Origin: Dehalococcoidia bacterium | GTDB lineage: Bacteria; Chloroflexota; Dehalococcoidia; Lucifugimonadales; UBA1123 | Reading direction: 5' to 3' | Length of the DNA: 64,000 nucleotides | NCBI GenBank assembly: GCA_009838465.1 | Contig: VXRN01000067.1 | Location: forward strand, 1 to 64,000 | Part shown: positions 25,167 through 34,517 of the stretch, one piece after another | How the letters are laid out: each line of letters opens with the position of its first letter | Numbering within the stretch: the stretch's first letter is position 1 | Made by a program: the position numbers and the translations under genes | The notes under the pieces: model-generated | Database searches by the model: none | The model's input: only the letters and a program-made list of their open reading frames with translations | What the model was told of the DNA's origin: nothing

Positions 25167-25562
25167 CTAAACCAGTATGGGGAATCCCGACTTGGTGCAG
25201 ATCTCTATTCGGTTGCCCTCGGTGTCCTCGATGAAGAAGACGCGCTGCCCGTCGTGCCTGGTGGTGATGTCCGTGGTCTCCACGTTGTGAGCGTGCATGT
25301 ACTTCTGGGCTTCTTCTATGTCCTCGACCTCGAAGGCCCCATGATGGGACGGCACCGAGGGGGCCACATCGCCCTCTATCAGATGCACCATCGTACCGCT
25401 CGGAAGCTGGAGCCAGACGATGTGGTCCGAGTCCACCTGGCTCGGTATCTCATGGACTCCGAGCACGTCCACCCAGAATCGGGTGGCGCGCTCCTTGTCC
25501 TTGACGCAATAGGTAAGGTGGTTGACTCGCCTCAACCTGATCGTTCCGGTCATTCCTGCCAT
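25167..25562 (-). CDS. VOC family (glyoxalase/dioxygenase fold) protein
   Basis: A 131-residue protein with two beta-alpha-beta-beta-beta modules. Likely metal ligands are the His in VNHLTYCV, the His and Glu around VHLIEGD, and the Glu in NRIEICTKSG. It could be a lyase, isomerase, dioxygenase or resistance protein; nothing narrows it. GGGAGGG precedes the ATG. It stands upstream of the ureohydrolase in the same direction. Confidence 0.88.
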   Translation of the reverse strand: MAGMTGTIRLRRVNHLTYCVKDKERATRFWVDVLGVHEIPSQVDSDHIVWLQLPSGTMVHLIEGDVAPSVPSHHGAFEVEDIEEAQKYMHAHNVETTDITTRHDGQRVFFIEDTEGNRIEICTKSGFPILV

Positions 25563-25656
25563 GATTGAACCCTCCCTTGTTCAAGTCATTGAATCGCGCG
25601 ACCATGATAACAGGATTCCGCTTGCATCGAAATCCGGGCCTGTGGGTCACGCGGGT

Positions 25657-25785
25657 TTTTTCGTTTTCGCCTCGTCTTCGGTCTCTCGTTCGCCCTGAGC
25701 CTGTCGAGGGGCCGTCCGCTTATGGTTCGACAGGCTCACCACGAACGGACTACTCTATTGACGCTTAATAATGAAAAGACCCTGG
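25657..25785 (-). repeat. Dispersed 130-bp repeat, copy B
   Basis: The inverse of the repeat at 12926-13053, with the same TCTTTTCATTATTAAGCGTCA start and CGAGGCGAAAA end. Its left part overlaps the end of the oxidoreductase gene: the last residues SFHY and the stop codon of that gene are encoded by the repeat. The 24-bp direct repeats around copy A are not seen here. Confidence 0.85.
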
Positions 25786-26868
25786 ATTTCGGGAAGGAAC
25801 GTCAACCAGCCGGTTGCCCTGCTGGTGAGACTTGAGGAAGCCGAGCATGATCTGGAGCGTCTTTCGCGCTTCGACGGCCGTGGAGACGCCCGTTCCTCCG
25901 TTCTCGATCACCTCGATCAGCTCCGCGTAAGTCGCAGCCAGTCCCTGTACCTGGTACTGGATGGGATGCAGGGTGTGGGTGACCGGGACTCGCGCGTCTG
26001 AGTCGTACTTCCTGACGACGGCGGGGCCGCGCGCATCCAGGTTGAAACTAATCTCGCCCTCTGATCCTCGGAGCCGCATGAAGTCGGAGGAGAGGATCGT
26101 GTCCTTAGAGCCGTCGTAGAGTACCCTGACCCCGTTCTCGAACAGGATCATGCCCGACGCGCTGGGATCGTTCTCTGGCAGCCTTCCACCATCGCCCCTG
26201 TAGCGGTCCCAGTCGTCGAAACCGTCTTCCAGCACTCCAACGACCTGCGCGGGCTCGGACTCGGCAAAGAAGCAGATGGCGTCTATCATGTGCGTACCGC
26301 TGCGGAAGAGCATGGCCCTCGGCCCGCCGTGAGACACCACAATCGAGCCCAGCCCTCCGATTAGGCCCGAGCGAATCTCGTCTCGCACCATGTGAATGAG
26401 AGAATTCCAGCGACGGTTGTGGTTGACATGTAGGGGTACACCTAGCTCGCCGCACGCTCGGATCATGCGGTCGGCGTCTTCGAGAGACGTGGCCAGGGGC
26501 TTTTCGCACAGGATTCCCTTCACTCCGGCTCTGGCGCCGTCCACCACGATGTCGGTATGCCTGTTATCTGAAGTTGCGACAACGATAATGTCCAGGTTCT
26601 CGTTTGCCAGCATCTCCCGATAGTCGGTGTACGTGTTCGCGTCAGGAAGGTCGTCCGCCCAACTCGACTTGAAGTCGTCGAGCAGTTCTGGAACGAGGTC
26701 GCACACCGCTACCAGTTCCATGTTGGGCAGCGCGGCTAAGGTGGAGGCATGGGATAAGGAGATTGCGTTGCCTATGTTGTTTGCGAAAGGCGGGGGCGGG
26801 GCCGGTGTCTTTCGGACGGCTATCCAGGTTGCGCCTACTATTCCAACGCGGTAGCGCGAGTTTCCCAT
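25765..26868 (-). CDS. Gfo/Idh/MocA family oxidoreductase
   Basis: A 367-residue NAD(P)-dependent oxidoreductase. The Rossmann motif GIVGATWIA is near the N-terminus, with the family signature CEKPLAT and a catalytic-region HNRRW further on. It probably oxidises a sugar, polyol or related alcohol. ATG 26868 is preferred to a GTG 29 codons upstream because the Rossmann strand starts right after it. The C-terminal residues and stop lie in a dispersed repeat, so the original end may have been replaced. It is divergent from the Mo hydroxylase. Confidence 0.9.
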   Translation of the reverse strand: MGNSRYRVGIVGATWIAVRKTPAPPPPFANNIGNAISLSHASTLAALPNMELVAVCDLVPELLDDFKSSWADDLPDANTYTDYREMLANENLDIIVVATSDNRHTDIVVDGARAGVKGILCEKPLATSLEDADRMIRACGELGVPLHVNHNRRWNSLIHMVRDEIRSGLIGGLGSIVVSHGGPRAMLFRSGTHMIDAICFFAESEPAQVVGVLEDGFDDWDRYRGDGGRLPENDPSASGMILFENGVRVLYDGSKDTILSSDFMRLRGSEGEISFNLDARGPAVVRKYDSDARVPVTHTLHPIQYQVQGLAATYAELIEVIENGGTGVSTAVEARKTLQIMLGFLKSHQQGNRLVDVPSRNPGSFHY

Positions 26869-26986
26869 GTCCACGTACCTCAAGGTTCCAAGAGAGTGTG
26901 GATATGGTACTCCGCTCGCGCTGGTAGTCAAGCCACTTCTTTTCGGGGCTCCCACCGACCAATTGTGCTAAAATGTATGCGTGGAT

Positions 26987-27220
26987 GAATTCAGTACACT
27001 TACATAAACAATGATTTATGGCACAGGCAAGCAGACTGCGTGAGAATCTCTCCCGTAGCTATAACGCTGGGAAAACTCTGGGCAACGCTGGATGAAAACC
27101 GTCCCAGTTGACCCCTGTGGCCCTCCCAGTTAGCGCCCAGCGCTTTCCAGCATTCTTATAAATCTGCATATATGATACATAGCTCACTACCCGATTCGGC
27201 TGACCACTTTAGAAAAGGCC
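26987..27220 (+). promoter_or_regulatory. Phased-array promoter element, copy 1 (CTGG/CCAG type)
   Basis: A leader with CATAAA-N6-TTTATG (27003-27020) and CCCGTAGCTATAACG is followed by CTGG at 27067, 27078 and 27088, then CCAG at 27104, 27126, 27137 and 27147. The steps are 11 and 10, then 22, 11 and 10 bp. TTATAAA (27157) and a -10-like TATGAT (27171-27176) end it. About 80 percent of the block matches 39471-39702 by eye. The Mo hydroxylase gene begins 152 nt after the -10. The block fills most of the 459-bp gap between the divergent genes. Confidence 0.7.
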
Positions 27221-27327
27221 CTGGCCGCAATCCACGGCTAATAGTCTTGGAATGGGGCCTGTGTTACAATGCCCCCGAGTTCCGACCGGAACCCAGAACC
27301 GATTTTTCTAAGGAGGCTTTCTACCCT

Positions 27328-29574
27328 ATGACTACCGTTGCCGAACCCGGAACATACAAGACCGTAGGAACACGACCAATTCGCCACGACGGTTACGACA
27401 AGGTGACCGGCAAGGCGGCATACGGCGCAGACGTAAATCTTCCCGGAATGCTTCACTCCAAAGTGCTCAGAAGCCCGCATGCGCACGCGATCATAAAGTC
27501 CATAGACACCTCGGCGGCTGAGGCCGCGCCGGGCGTCAGGGCAGTGATCACGTCGGCGGACTTCCCGGAATACGAAAACAAGCCTGTCGTGGGCGCGGCG
27601 GGAGGTCCGCCGCAGAATATGCTGCATGTCAGCAGCAAGATTCTCGCGCGGGACAAGGTACTGTTCAGGGGTCACCCTGTGGCCGCGGTCGCCGCGGACA
27701 GCCTGCATGACGCCGAGGAAGCGCTGGACCTGATCAAAGTAGATTACGAGGTACTTCCCGTTGTCACCACCGTCGAAGAGGCGATGGCGGACGGCGCGCC
27801 TCTGCTCCACCCGGAGTTCGAGAATAACGTCGCCAGCCACTCCCGCCTTGAGATAGGCGACATCGAAAAGGGCTTCGAGGCGGCGGACGTCATCATCGAG
27901 CGCGAGTTCCGCACTAAGACCGTTCACCAGGGCTATATCGAACCGCACTCGGCGACGGCATGGTGGACGCCGCAGGACCGCATCACCGTGTGGGGAAGCT
28001 CGCAGGGCCACTTCCAGATACGCGATCTGACGGCGGAAGTCGTGGGAGTCCCGTTCTCGTCCGTGAAGGTTGTGCCTATGGAGATCGGCGGTGGATTCGG
28101 GGGGAAGACGACCATCTACCTGGAGCCAATCGCGGTCGCTCTGTCGAAGAAGGCGGGTGCGCCGGTCAAGGTCACTATGACCAGGACAGAGGTGATGGAG
28201 GCGTCGGGGCCGACGTCCGGCTCCTATATGAATGTGAAGATGGGTATCACCAACGAGGGCCGAATGACCGCGGCCTACGCCGATCTGCGATTCGAGGCGG
28301 GCGCGTATCCGGGTTCTCCGGTGGGCGCGGCGGCCAACTGCATCTTCTCGCCATACGACATAGAGAACATCAGAATAGATGCCTACGACGTGGTGGACAA
28401 CAAGCCGAAGACGACGGCCTACCGCGCGCCCGGCGCGCCAATAGGCTCGTTCGCCGCGGAGACGATCATTGATGAGTTCTGCGAGAAGCTGGGCATGGAC
28501 CCGATTGACTTCAGGATTCTGAACGGGGCCAAAGAGGGAACCCGACGCGCCACGGGCATCATCAATCCGCCAATAGGCGCGATCGAGACCGCGCAGGCGG
28601 CCAAGGACCACGATCACTACGCCCAGCCGATCGACGGCAAGTGGCGTGGCAGGGGTGTGGCCTCTGGCTTCTGGATAAACGGCACGGGCCCGGCTTGCGC
28701 CACGGCCAACCTGAACTACGACGGCACGGTCAGCCTGACCATCGGCTCGATGGACATCGGCGGCACCCGCCCTGCGGCGGCCCAGCAGTTCGCCGAAGTC
28801 CTGGGCATACCCGTCGAGGACGTGAACCCGCAGGTGGGCGACACCGAGCAGATTGGATACACGTCCATGACAGGCGGCTCCGGCGCGGCGTTCAAGACCG
28901 GCTGGGCGAGCTACGAGGCCGCCCAGGATGTGAAACACCAGATGATAGAGCGCGCCGCGCTGCTCTGGGAGACTGACGCCTCAGAGATAGAACTTGAGGA
29001 CGGTGTGTTCAGGCACAAGTCCGACCCCGAACTGAGCATGAGTTTCACCGATCTCGCGGGCCGCGCCGCCGAAACCGGAGGCCCCATAGTGGGCAGCGCG
29101 AACATGGATCCGGGCGGAGCTGGCAGCGCGTTCGCCACGCACGTAGTGGATATCGAGGTTGACCCCGAAACGGGCAAGATCGAGATTCTCAGGTACACGG
29201 CTTCGCAGGACAGCGGCACCTCCATACACCCGAGCTATGTCGAGGGCCAGATACAGGGCGGCGTCGTGCAGGGCATCGGCTGGGCGATAAACGAGGAATA
29301 CTACATGAGCGACGACGGTCAGATGATGAACTCCAGCCTGCTGGACTACCGTATGCCTACCTCGCTCGACCTTCCGATGATAGACACGGTCGTCGTCGAA
29401 GTCCCCAACCCCAACCACCCTTACGGCGTGCGCGGGGTCGGCGAGGTTCCCATAGTCCCGCCGCTGGCCGCGCTCTCCAACGCGATCTACGACGCCACCG
29501 GTGTCCGCATGAGGGAACTCCCGATGAATCCGGCTGCGGTCGTCAAGGCTATAGCGGAGCATAACGGGGGCTAG
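27328..29574 (+). CDS. Molybdenum hydroxylase large subunit (xanthine dehydrogenase family)
   Basis: A 748-residue molybdopterin subunit. The landmarks are the aldehyde oxidase/xanthine dehydrogenase N domain (GKAAYGADV), GGGFGGKT for Mo-cofactor binding, the loop AYRAPGAPIG (not the AYRCSFR of aerobic CO dehydrogenase) and the catalytic Glu in GVRGVGEVPIVPP. It hydroxylates a carbon centre of an unknown substrate. AAGGAGG lies 11 nt before ATG 27328. No 2Fe-2S or FAD partner is adjacent, so electron transfer must rely on subunits encoded elsewhere. A phased-array element precedes it. Confidence 0.93.
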   Translation: MTTVAEPGTYKTVGTRPIRHDGYDKVTGKAAYGADVNLPGMLHSKVLRSPHAHAIIKSIDTSAAEAAPGVRAVITSADFPEYENKPVVGAAGGPPQNMLHVSSKILARDKVLFRGHPVAAVAADSLHDAEEALDLIKVDYEVLPVVTTVEEAMADGAPLLHPEFENNVASHSRLEIGDIEKGFEAADVIIEREFRTKTVHQGYIEPHSATAWWTPQDRITVWGSSQGHFQIRDLTAEVVGVPFSSVKVVPMEIGGGFGGKTTIYLEPIAVALSKKAGAPVKVTMTRTEVMEASGPTSGSYMNVKMGITNEGRMTAAYADLRFEAGAYPGSPVGAAANCIFSPYDIENIRIDAYDVVDNKPKTTAYRAPGAPIGSFAAETIIDEFCEKLGMDPIDFRILNGAKEGTRRATGIINPPIGAIETAQAAKDHDHYAQPIDGKWRGRGVASGFWINGTGPACATANLNYDGTVSLTIGSMDIGGTRPAAAQQFAEVLGIPVEDVNPQVGDTEQIGYTSMTGGSGAAFKTGWASYEAAQDVKHQMIERAALLWETDASEIELEDGVFRHKSDPELSMSFTDLAGRAAETGGPIVGSANMDPGGAGSAFATHVVDIEVDPETGKIEILRYTASQDSGTSIHPSYVEGQIQGGVVQGIGWAINEEYYMSDDGQMMNSSLLDYRMPTSLDLPMIDTVVVEVPNPNHPYGVRGVGEVPIVPPLAALSNAIYDATGVRMRELPMNPAAVVKAIAEHNGG

Positions 29575-29607
29575 GATACTCAGTTTCATGGGAATTTAGA
29601 CTAACCG

Positions 29608-29630
29608 GGGCCGGCGCCAAGCGTCGGCCC
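29608..29630 (+). terminator. Hairpin after the Mo hydroxylase gene
   Basis: GGGCCGGCGC (29608-29617) pairs with GCGTCGGCCC (29621-29630), with one G-T pair and a 3-nt loop, 34 nt after the stop codon. The following TATTG is a poor T tract, so termination efficiency is uncertain. Confidence 0.55.
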
Positions 29631-29661
29631 TATTGCACTGAATTACCGACAGGAGGGCGAC

Positions 29662-30462
29662 ATGACCACAATGGCGGAACCCCAAGTTCAAACCGAGCCT
29701 ACCCGTCGCCGCTTCAACGTGGATGAATACATGAAGATGGCCGAAGTCGGAATCTTCTCGAAATGCGGCCATGTCGAACTGATAGATGGCGAGATTCTCA
29801 CCAAATCCCCGGATTCCCACCCGCAATGCTTCACGGATGCCATGCTCGCTGTCTTGCCCGATCCCTGGTTCCCCCCTCGCCACCGCTTCAGCGTGGAAGA
29901 TTACTACGCTATGGCGGAAGCCGGAATACTTGGCATAGACGAGCGTGTGGAATTGATAGACGGGGAGATAATAACTATGTCGCCAATTGGCAATGAACAC
30001 GCCGCAAGTGTGGACTCCATAACCGACTTTCTGGTCCCACTGGTCACCGGTCGCGCCATAGTTAGAGTCCAGGCGCACTTGCGACTCTACGAACAGAATC
30101 AGCCGGAACCAGACCTGATGATTCTAAAGCGAAAGGAAGATTACTATCGTCACAGCGCCCCCGGACCGGACGATGTTCTGCTTATCGTGGAGGTGTCCGA
30201 TACGTCACTGTCGCACGACCGCAATGTCAAACTTCCGCTCTACGCGCGTTTCGGGATTCCCGAAGTGTGGATAGCGAACATACCCGCCCGCATCGTAGAG
30301 GTGTACAGAGATCCGGTTGACGGCGAGTACACCAATACCCACGTGTGCCGGCCTGAGGAAACGGTGTCCCCCGCCGCCTTCGATGACGTGGAAATCCCTG
30401 TGTCTCAGTTCATCGGCGCGGTGTCCGATGAAAAGGAAGATAATCGTCCGGAGTCTGGCTAG
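29662..30462 (+). CDS. Uma2-type (DUF820) PD-(D/E)XK protein with duplicated N-terminus
   Basis: A 266-residue protein of the Uma2 family, restriction-endonuclease-like folds common in Cyanobacteria and Chloroflexota, function unknown. The nuclease-type residues are Asp151 (PEPDLMIL), Glu177 (IVEVSD) and Lys190. Unusually, the N-terminal block RRRFNVDEYMKMAEVGIF...VELIDGEI (16-54) is repeated at 74-113 (RHRFSVEDYYAMAEAGI...VELIDGEI). It looks like a partial internal duplication. GGAGG precedes the ATG. It overlaps the convergent MDR gene by 4 nt. Confidence 0.85.
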   Translation: MTTMAEPQVQTEPTRRRFNVDEYMKMAEVGIFSKCGHVELIDGEILTKSPDSHPQCFTDAMLAVLPDPWFPPRHRFSVEDYYAMAEAGILGIDERVELIDGEIITMSPIGNEHAASVDSITDFLVPLVTGRAIVRVQAHLRLYEQNQPEPDLMILKRKEDYYRHSAPGPDDVLLIVEVSDTSLSHDRNVKLPLYARFGIPEVWIANIPARIVEVYRDPVDGEYTNTHVCRPEETVSPAAFDDVEIPVSQFIGAVSDEKEDNRPESG

Positions 30463-31472
30463 TAGTTCCTCACGTGGACCAACAGCTTTCCAAAATTCTC
30501 GCCGCTCATCATGCCTATGAAGGCGCCGGGCGCGTTTTCGAGGCCCTCCACAACATCCTCTCTGTACTTGAGCTGACCGGTGCGTATCCACTCCGCCATT
30601 CGCTGGCGGGCGTGTTCGTGCTTGTGGGCGAAGTTGAAGACGAGGAAGCCCTCCATCTTGGCCTGCTTCTGAATGAGAATCCCCATCTGGCGGGGAGCGA
30701 GTTCCGGTTCCGGCAAGTTGTACTGCGATATCTGGCCGCAGACTGAGATCCGGGCATGGACGTTTATCAGCTGAAGCACAGCGTCGGTCACCGGGCCGCC
30801 CACATTGTCGAAATAGACGTCAATTCCGTCGGGGCACGCTTCGGCGAGGGCGGACGGAACGTCCTGCGTCTTGTAGTTGATACCGGCGTCGAATCCGAGT
30901 TCGTTTACGATGAAGTCAACCTTGTCGTCGCTGCCCGCTGTTCCGACGACGCGGCATCCCATTATCTTGCCTATCTGCCCGACCACCTGCCCGACTGCGC
31001 CGGAAGCGGCGGACACGACGAGTGTATCGCCAACCTCAGGCTGTCCGACGTCCAGAAGACCGAAGTAGGCGGTCATGCCCGGCATACCCAGGACGCCCAC
31101 GGCCGTTGAGATGGGCGCGAGGCCGGGATCAACCTTCCTTAGCTGGCCGGGTCGAGCGACCGCGTACTCCTGCCACCCAAGAGAGCCGTCAACGATGTCT
31201 CCGACGTCCAGTTCAGGTGTGCGCGACTCCACCACATGGCCCACGACTCCGCCCGTCATGACCTCTCCCTCTTGGACTGGCGTGGCATACGATGGGCCTT
31301 CGCGCATCCGTCCACGCATATAGGGGTCGAGCGACAGCCACTCGACCTGGACCAGAGCCTCACCCTCGGCGGGCTTAGGGGCTGGGGCTTCCTCCAGCCT
31401 GAAATGACGGGGTTCGGGATAGGCGGTGGGACGGGACGCCATTACTATGCGGTGGTTTGTGTCGGCAGGCAT
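30459..31472 (-). CDS. NADP-dependent medium-chain (MDR) oxidoreductase
   Basis: A 337-residue zinc-free MDR enzyme of the leukotriene B4 dehydrogenase/CurA type. EWLSLDPYMRGRM is the family N-terminal block, and SAASGAVGQVVGQIGK is the nucleotide-binding turn with AASGAVG. These enzymes reduce alpha,beta-unsaturated ketones and aldehydes with NADPH. AAGGAG precedes the ATG. Its stop overlaps the end of the Uma2 gene. It is monocistronic. Confidence 0.92.
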   Translation of the reverse strand: MPADTNHRIVMASRPTAYPEPRHFRLEEAPAPKPAEGEALVQVEWLSLDPYMRGRMREGPSYATPVQEGEVMTGGVVGHVVESRTPELDVGDIVDGSLGWQEYAVARPGQLRKVDPGLAPISTAVGVLGMPGMTAYFGLLDVGQPEVGDTLVVSAASGAVGQVVGQIGKIMGCRVVGTAGSDDKVDFIVNELGFDAGINYKTQDVPSALAEACPDGIDVYFDNVGGPVTDAVLQLINVHARISVCGQISQYNLPEPELAPRQMGILIQKQAKMEGFLVFNFAHKHEHARQRMAEWIRTGQLKYREDVVEGLENAPGAFIGMMSGENFGKLLVHVRNY

Positions 31473-31535
31473 TGTCGAGTCTCCTTTGCAATTGTGGATG
31501 GTGAATACCTCATGGATGTCGGATGAATGTAGAGG

Positions 31536-32435
31536 TCAAGCCGCCAAATCGTCAAGCAGCGACTGCAAATCAGGTGGCAGAGGAGAATGGAAATGCACCC
31601 GCTCCCCACTGGTGGGGTGGTCGAACTCGAGGTAGGCGGCATGGAGGAAGTGCCTGCCAATGCGGGCGTCTCCCCGACCGTAGAGAACGTCGCCGACGAC
31701 GGGGTGGCCTATCGAGGTGAAATGCACTCTTATCTGGTGCGTCCTGCCTGTCCTGGGCCTGACGTCGGCATAGGTGCAGCCGCGATAGTTGGCGAGCGTC
31801 CTGTAAAGCGTGGACGCCGGGCGACCGTCCTCGACTATCGCCATCTTCTTGCGATTATGAGGGTCGCGGCCTATTGGCGCGTCAATCACAGCTTCCGATG
31901 GGCTGAGCGCGCCAGCCACGAGCGCCAGGTACCCCTTGTTGACGGTTCTGTCCCGCAGCTGCCCGGTCAGCGATGCGTGGGCGCTGTCGGTCTTGGCTAT
32001 CGCGATGAGGCCGGAGGTGTCCATGTCTAGCCTGTGGACGAGGCCGGGGCGTATTGTGCCCCCGACTTCGCCGATGGTGGGGTCGAGTCCGAGCACCGCG
32101 TTCACCAGGGTCGAGTCGGGGTGGCCGACACCAGGATGGACGGGCATACCGGCAGGCTTGTCCACTATGAGAATATCGTCGTCTTCGTGGACCACGTCGA
32201 GAGGTATCTGCTGAGGGAGCATATGAGTCGGAACAGGATCGGGGACGGCAATGGCGACCGACTGGCCCGGCCGGAGTCTGAAGCCCGCATTTCGCCTTCG
32301 CCCATCAACGGTGACCTCTCCGTCTGCAATCAGCCGTTTTATCCTGGAGCGGGACAGGTCTGCGCAACGGTTGGCGAGAAATTTGTCGAGACGCTCGCCT
32401 GGACTCTCGCATGTAAAGACCCGGACGCCGCTCAC
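31536..32435 (-). CDS. rluD: RluA family 23S rRNA pseudouridine synthase
   Basis: A 299-residue protein with an N-terminal S4 RNA-binding domain (ERLDKFLANRCADLSRSRIK; landmark RLDKFLA) and a RluA catalytic domain with Asp137 in HRLDMDTSGL. RluD-type enzymes modify helix 69 of 23S rRNA; the exact target of this one is inferred from family. Its GTG start overlaps the lspA stop (GTGA), so the two are translationally coupled, a common arrangement in bacteria. Confidence 0.9.
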   Translation of the reverse strand: MSGVRVFTCESPGERLDKFLANRCADLSRSRIKRLIADGEVTVDGRRRNAGFRLRPGQSVAIAVPDPVPTHMLPQQIPLDVVHEDDDILIVDKPAGMPVHPGVGHPDSTLVNAVLGLDPTIGEVGGTIRPGLVHRLDMDTSGLIAIAKTDSAHASLTGQLRDRTVNKGYLALVAGALSPSEAVIDAPIGRDPHNRKKMAIVEDGRPASTLYRTLANYRGCTYADVRPRTGRTHQIRVHFTSIGHPVVGDVLYGRGDARIGRHFLHAAYLEFDHPTSGERVHFHSPLPPDLQSLLDDLAA

Positions 32436-32992
32436 CGTCCATACGAGTCCGAAGACTCGACCTCCTCAGACATTGACGGCTCTTCCGTCTTGCCTCCGGT
32501 GAGGATCAGGCTGGCTATCAGCAGGGTGATCCCCACGGTTATGGAAGAGTCGGCCAGGTTGAAGATGGGCCATGGTCCCACGTCAATGAAGTCGGTGACC
32601 CTTCCCGCGATGAGCCTGTCTATCAGATTGCCGACCGCGCCTCCGAGCAGAAGGCCCACAGTAAACTTGGTGATCCAGGAACGGTCACTGTGGGAGCGAT
32701 AGAAGTAGATGATGAACCCTATGGCGAATACCGAGGCAATGGTGAGAATGACAGTCTGGTCCTGGAACAATCCGAAGGCTGATCCTGAATTGGTGCCGTG
32801 TGTCAGGCGAAAGAACCCCTCCGCGGGCCAGGACTCTCCGATTGCCATATTCTCGCGCACCAGGTACTTGGTCACCTGGTCGGCGACAAGGGCCGCAACA
32901 GCGGTCGCAGCGACAATCCAGTCGCGCCAGATAGTCCCGGGTTGGCGTTCGGCCCGACGCTCTACGACTTCTGTCTTCTCTCCAGATTCCAC
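32432..32992 (-). CDS. lspA: Lipoprotein signal peptidase (signal peptidase II)
   Basis: A 186-residue four-helix membrane aspartyl protease that removes signal peptides from prolipoproteins. The catalytic aspartates are Asp125 (GNLIDR) and Asp148 (FNLADS), and DQVTKYLV is the first conserved block. It has extra N- and C-terminal hydrophilic tails. A GTG start is used. Substrates encoded here include the lipoproteins at 16173 and 34790. It is in an operon with rluD. Confidence 0.96.
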   Translation of the reverse strand: MESGEKTEVVERRAERQPGTIWRDWIVAATAVAALVADQVTKYLVRENMAIGESWPAEGFFRLTHGTNSGSAFGLFQDQTVILTIASVFAIGFIIYFYRSHSDRSWITKFTVGLLLGGAVGNLIDRLIAGRVTDFIDVGPWPIFNLADSSITVGITLLIASLILTGGKTEEPSMSEEVESSDSYGR

Positions 32993-33099
32993 GGCAGCTC
33001 CACAGTGCGCAATTTCGCTTCAAGCATAGCATAACCAAGTGAGGAGTTTTGCAGGCATTGGACTAGATAACTGTAACGTCATCGGCGTGCCTCGTGAAA

Positions 33100-34338
33100 T
33101 CAGGTCCCTTGGGTTTCCGCCACGTTTGCCGGATAGAATATTCCCGCCACAACTCCGACTCCGCTCGCCAGCGACATCGCCAGAAGCCCAGTCTGCAAAG
33201 AACCCGTGAGTTGGGCCACCGCGCCCGTTATCATTGGGCCTGCGGCGAATCCGAGCGCGGACAGTGTTACGACCAACGCGCTCATCGCAGCTACCTCGCG
33301 CGGAGCAATGTCCTCGAATTCGAACGGCAGCATCTCAAGCGCCGGAACCGCTATCCACACCAGTCCCATTCCCGCAATGAGCACGGCGAGCGGTACGATA
33401 CCGTGGGTCAAGGTTATCCCCAGAGCAAGCACGACGTTCAGGAGCGCTGGTATCGTGAGCAGCAGCCTGCGGTTGGTAGCCCTGCGATTGATGTAGCTTC
33501 CCAATAGAGCGCCGGGAATCAGGCCATAGTACAGGAATCCGAGCAGCGGCCCGCCCAGGCTCAACGGTATATCTCTTTCTTCCGCCATCAGCGTGGGCAG
33601 GAAGGTCACGATGGCCGTCCAAGTGGCCGACAGGGAGAACATCACTAGCCCTATCAGCCAGCCCTGTGGGTACGCCCTGAGAGCAGAAAGCGGCGTCTGG
33701 CTGGCAGTGTGAAGGGCTTGGCCTAACTCGTGGGTGGGTGCGCGGCTTTCGCGAGCCACAATCACCCATGCGAGCACTTGAGCCAGCAGGAACGCTCCCT
33801 GGCCGAAGTAGGCCAGCCGCCAACTTCCAAGCGCCGTGATTAGCAGCGCGCCCGTGCTGATTGCGATGGCAAGCAACAGGCTGTGCTGCGAAAGTCCGAC
33901 CGCGTTGATGAGCGTGTACTGGCGCCTGGCCGCCCACTGCTGGAAGAGCATCGGGCGCGCCGCCAGTCCGATCATGTGGAACAGCGCGGCAAAGAATCGC
34001 GCCATGAAGAGGCTCAGAAAATTGAACGCCAGCCCTTGAGCGAACAGGAAGGGCGTCACCAGCAGCAGGGAAATCAGGTTCATCGGTATAGGGCGAAAGC
34101 GTGACAGCCATATGCCGAACGGCAGCACCGCTAATGCCGCCGTTATCCACCACACACCCTGGAGCAGTCCCGCTTGCAGCGGAGTCAGACCCAGGTCTGC
34201 GGTTATAAACGGCAGGAATATGCCCAGTACGAACGAGGACAATCGCAGGCTGCTGATCTGGAGGTGGTGGAGCAGCAGCGCCGCCCAGCCGCGTGGACGT
34301 GTGTCTTCGATTCCTTCGGAGAGAGACGCGGAGGTCAT
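33100..34338 (-). CDS. MFS transporter
   Basis: A 412-residue protein with about 12 hydrophobic helices. The loop after helix 2 is a weak motif A (FGIWLSRFRPIP), and the central loop (about residues 190-220) is hydrophilic, as in the superfamily. Two halves of six helices are visible. The substrate is unknown. It is single, divergent from the Tat-signal gene. Confidence 0.87.
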   Translation of the reverse strand: MTSASLSEGIEDTRPRGWAALLLHHLQISSLRLSSFVLGIFLPFITADLGLTPLQAGLLQGVWWITAALAVLPFGIWLSRFRPIPMNLISLLLVTPFLFAQGLAFNFLSLFMARFFAALFHMIGLAARPMLFQQWAARRQYTLINAVGLSQHSLLLAIAISTGALLITALGSWRLAYFGQGAFLLAQVLAWVIVARESRAPTHELGQALHTASQTPLSALRAYPQGWLIGLVMFSLSATWTAIVTFLPTLMAEERDIPLSLGGPLLGFLYYGLIPGALLGSYINRRATNRRLLLTIPALLNVVLALGITLTHGIVPLAVLIAGMGLVWIAVPALEMLPFEFEDIAPREVAAMSALVVTLSALGFAAGPMITGAVAQLTGSLQTGLLAMSLASGVGVVAGIFYPANVAETQGT

Positions 34339-34517
34339 TCTGGGACCGATTGTTTCTCACAGGTTGAGTATCTTGCTTCATTAGTGATGAGCAAGTCTAT
34401 CAGAGACAAGACGGTTTACTAACCTCCGCAGTAAACCTTGTTGAACCCCGCCGCGTCGGTCTATAATGTCGCCGTTGGAAAGTCAGGTCATACAGTTCAG
34501 GGAAGAGCGTTTCACGT

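Noticed and set aside
27238-28938. A 566-codon frame antisense to the Mo hydroxylase
   Set aside because: It is a GC-driven shadow of a strongly conserved gene, with no family motif and no ribosome site.
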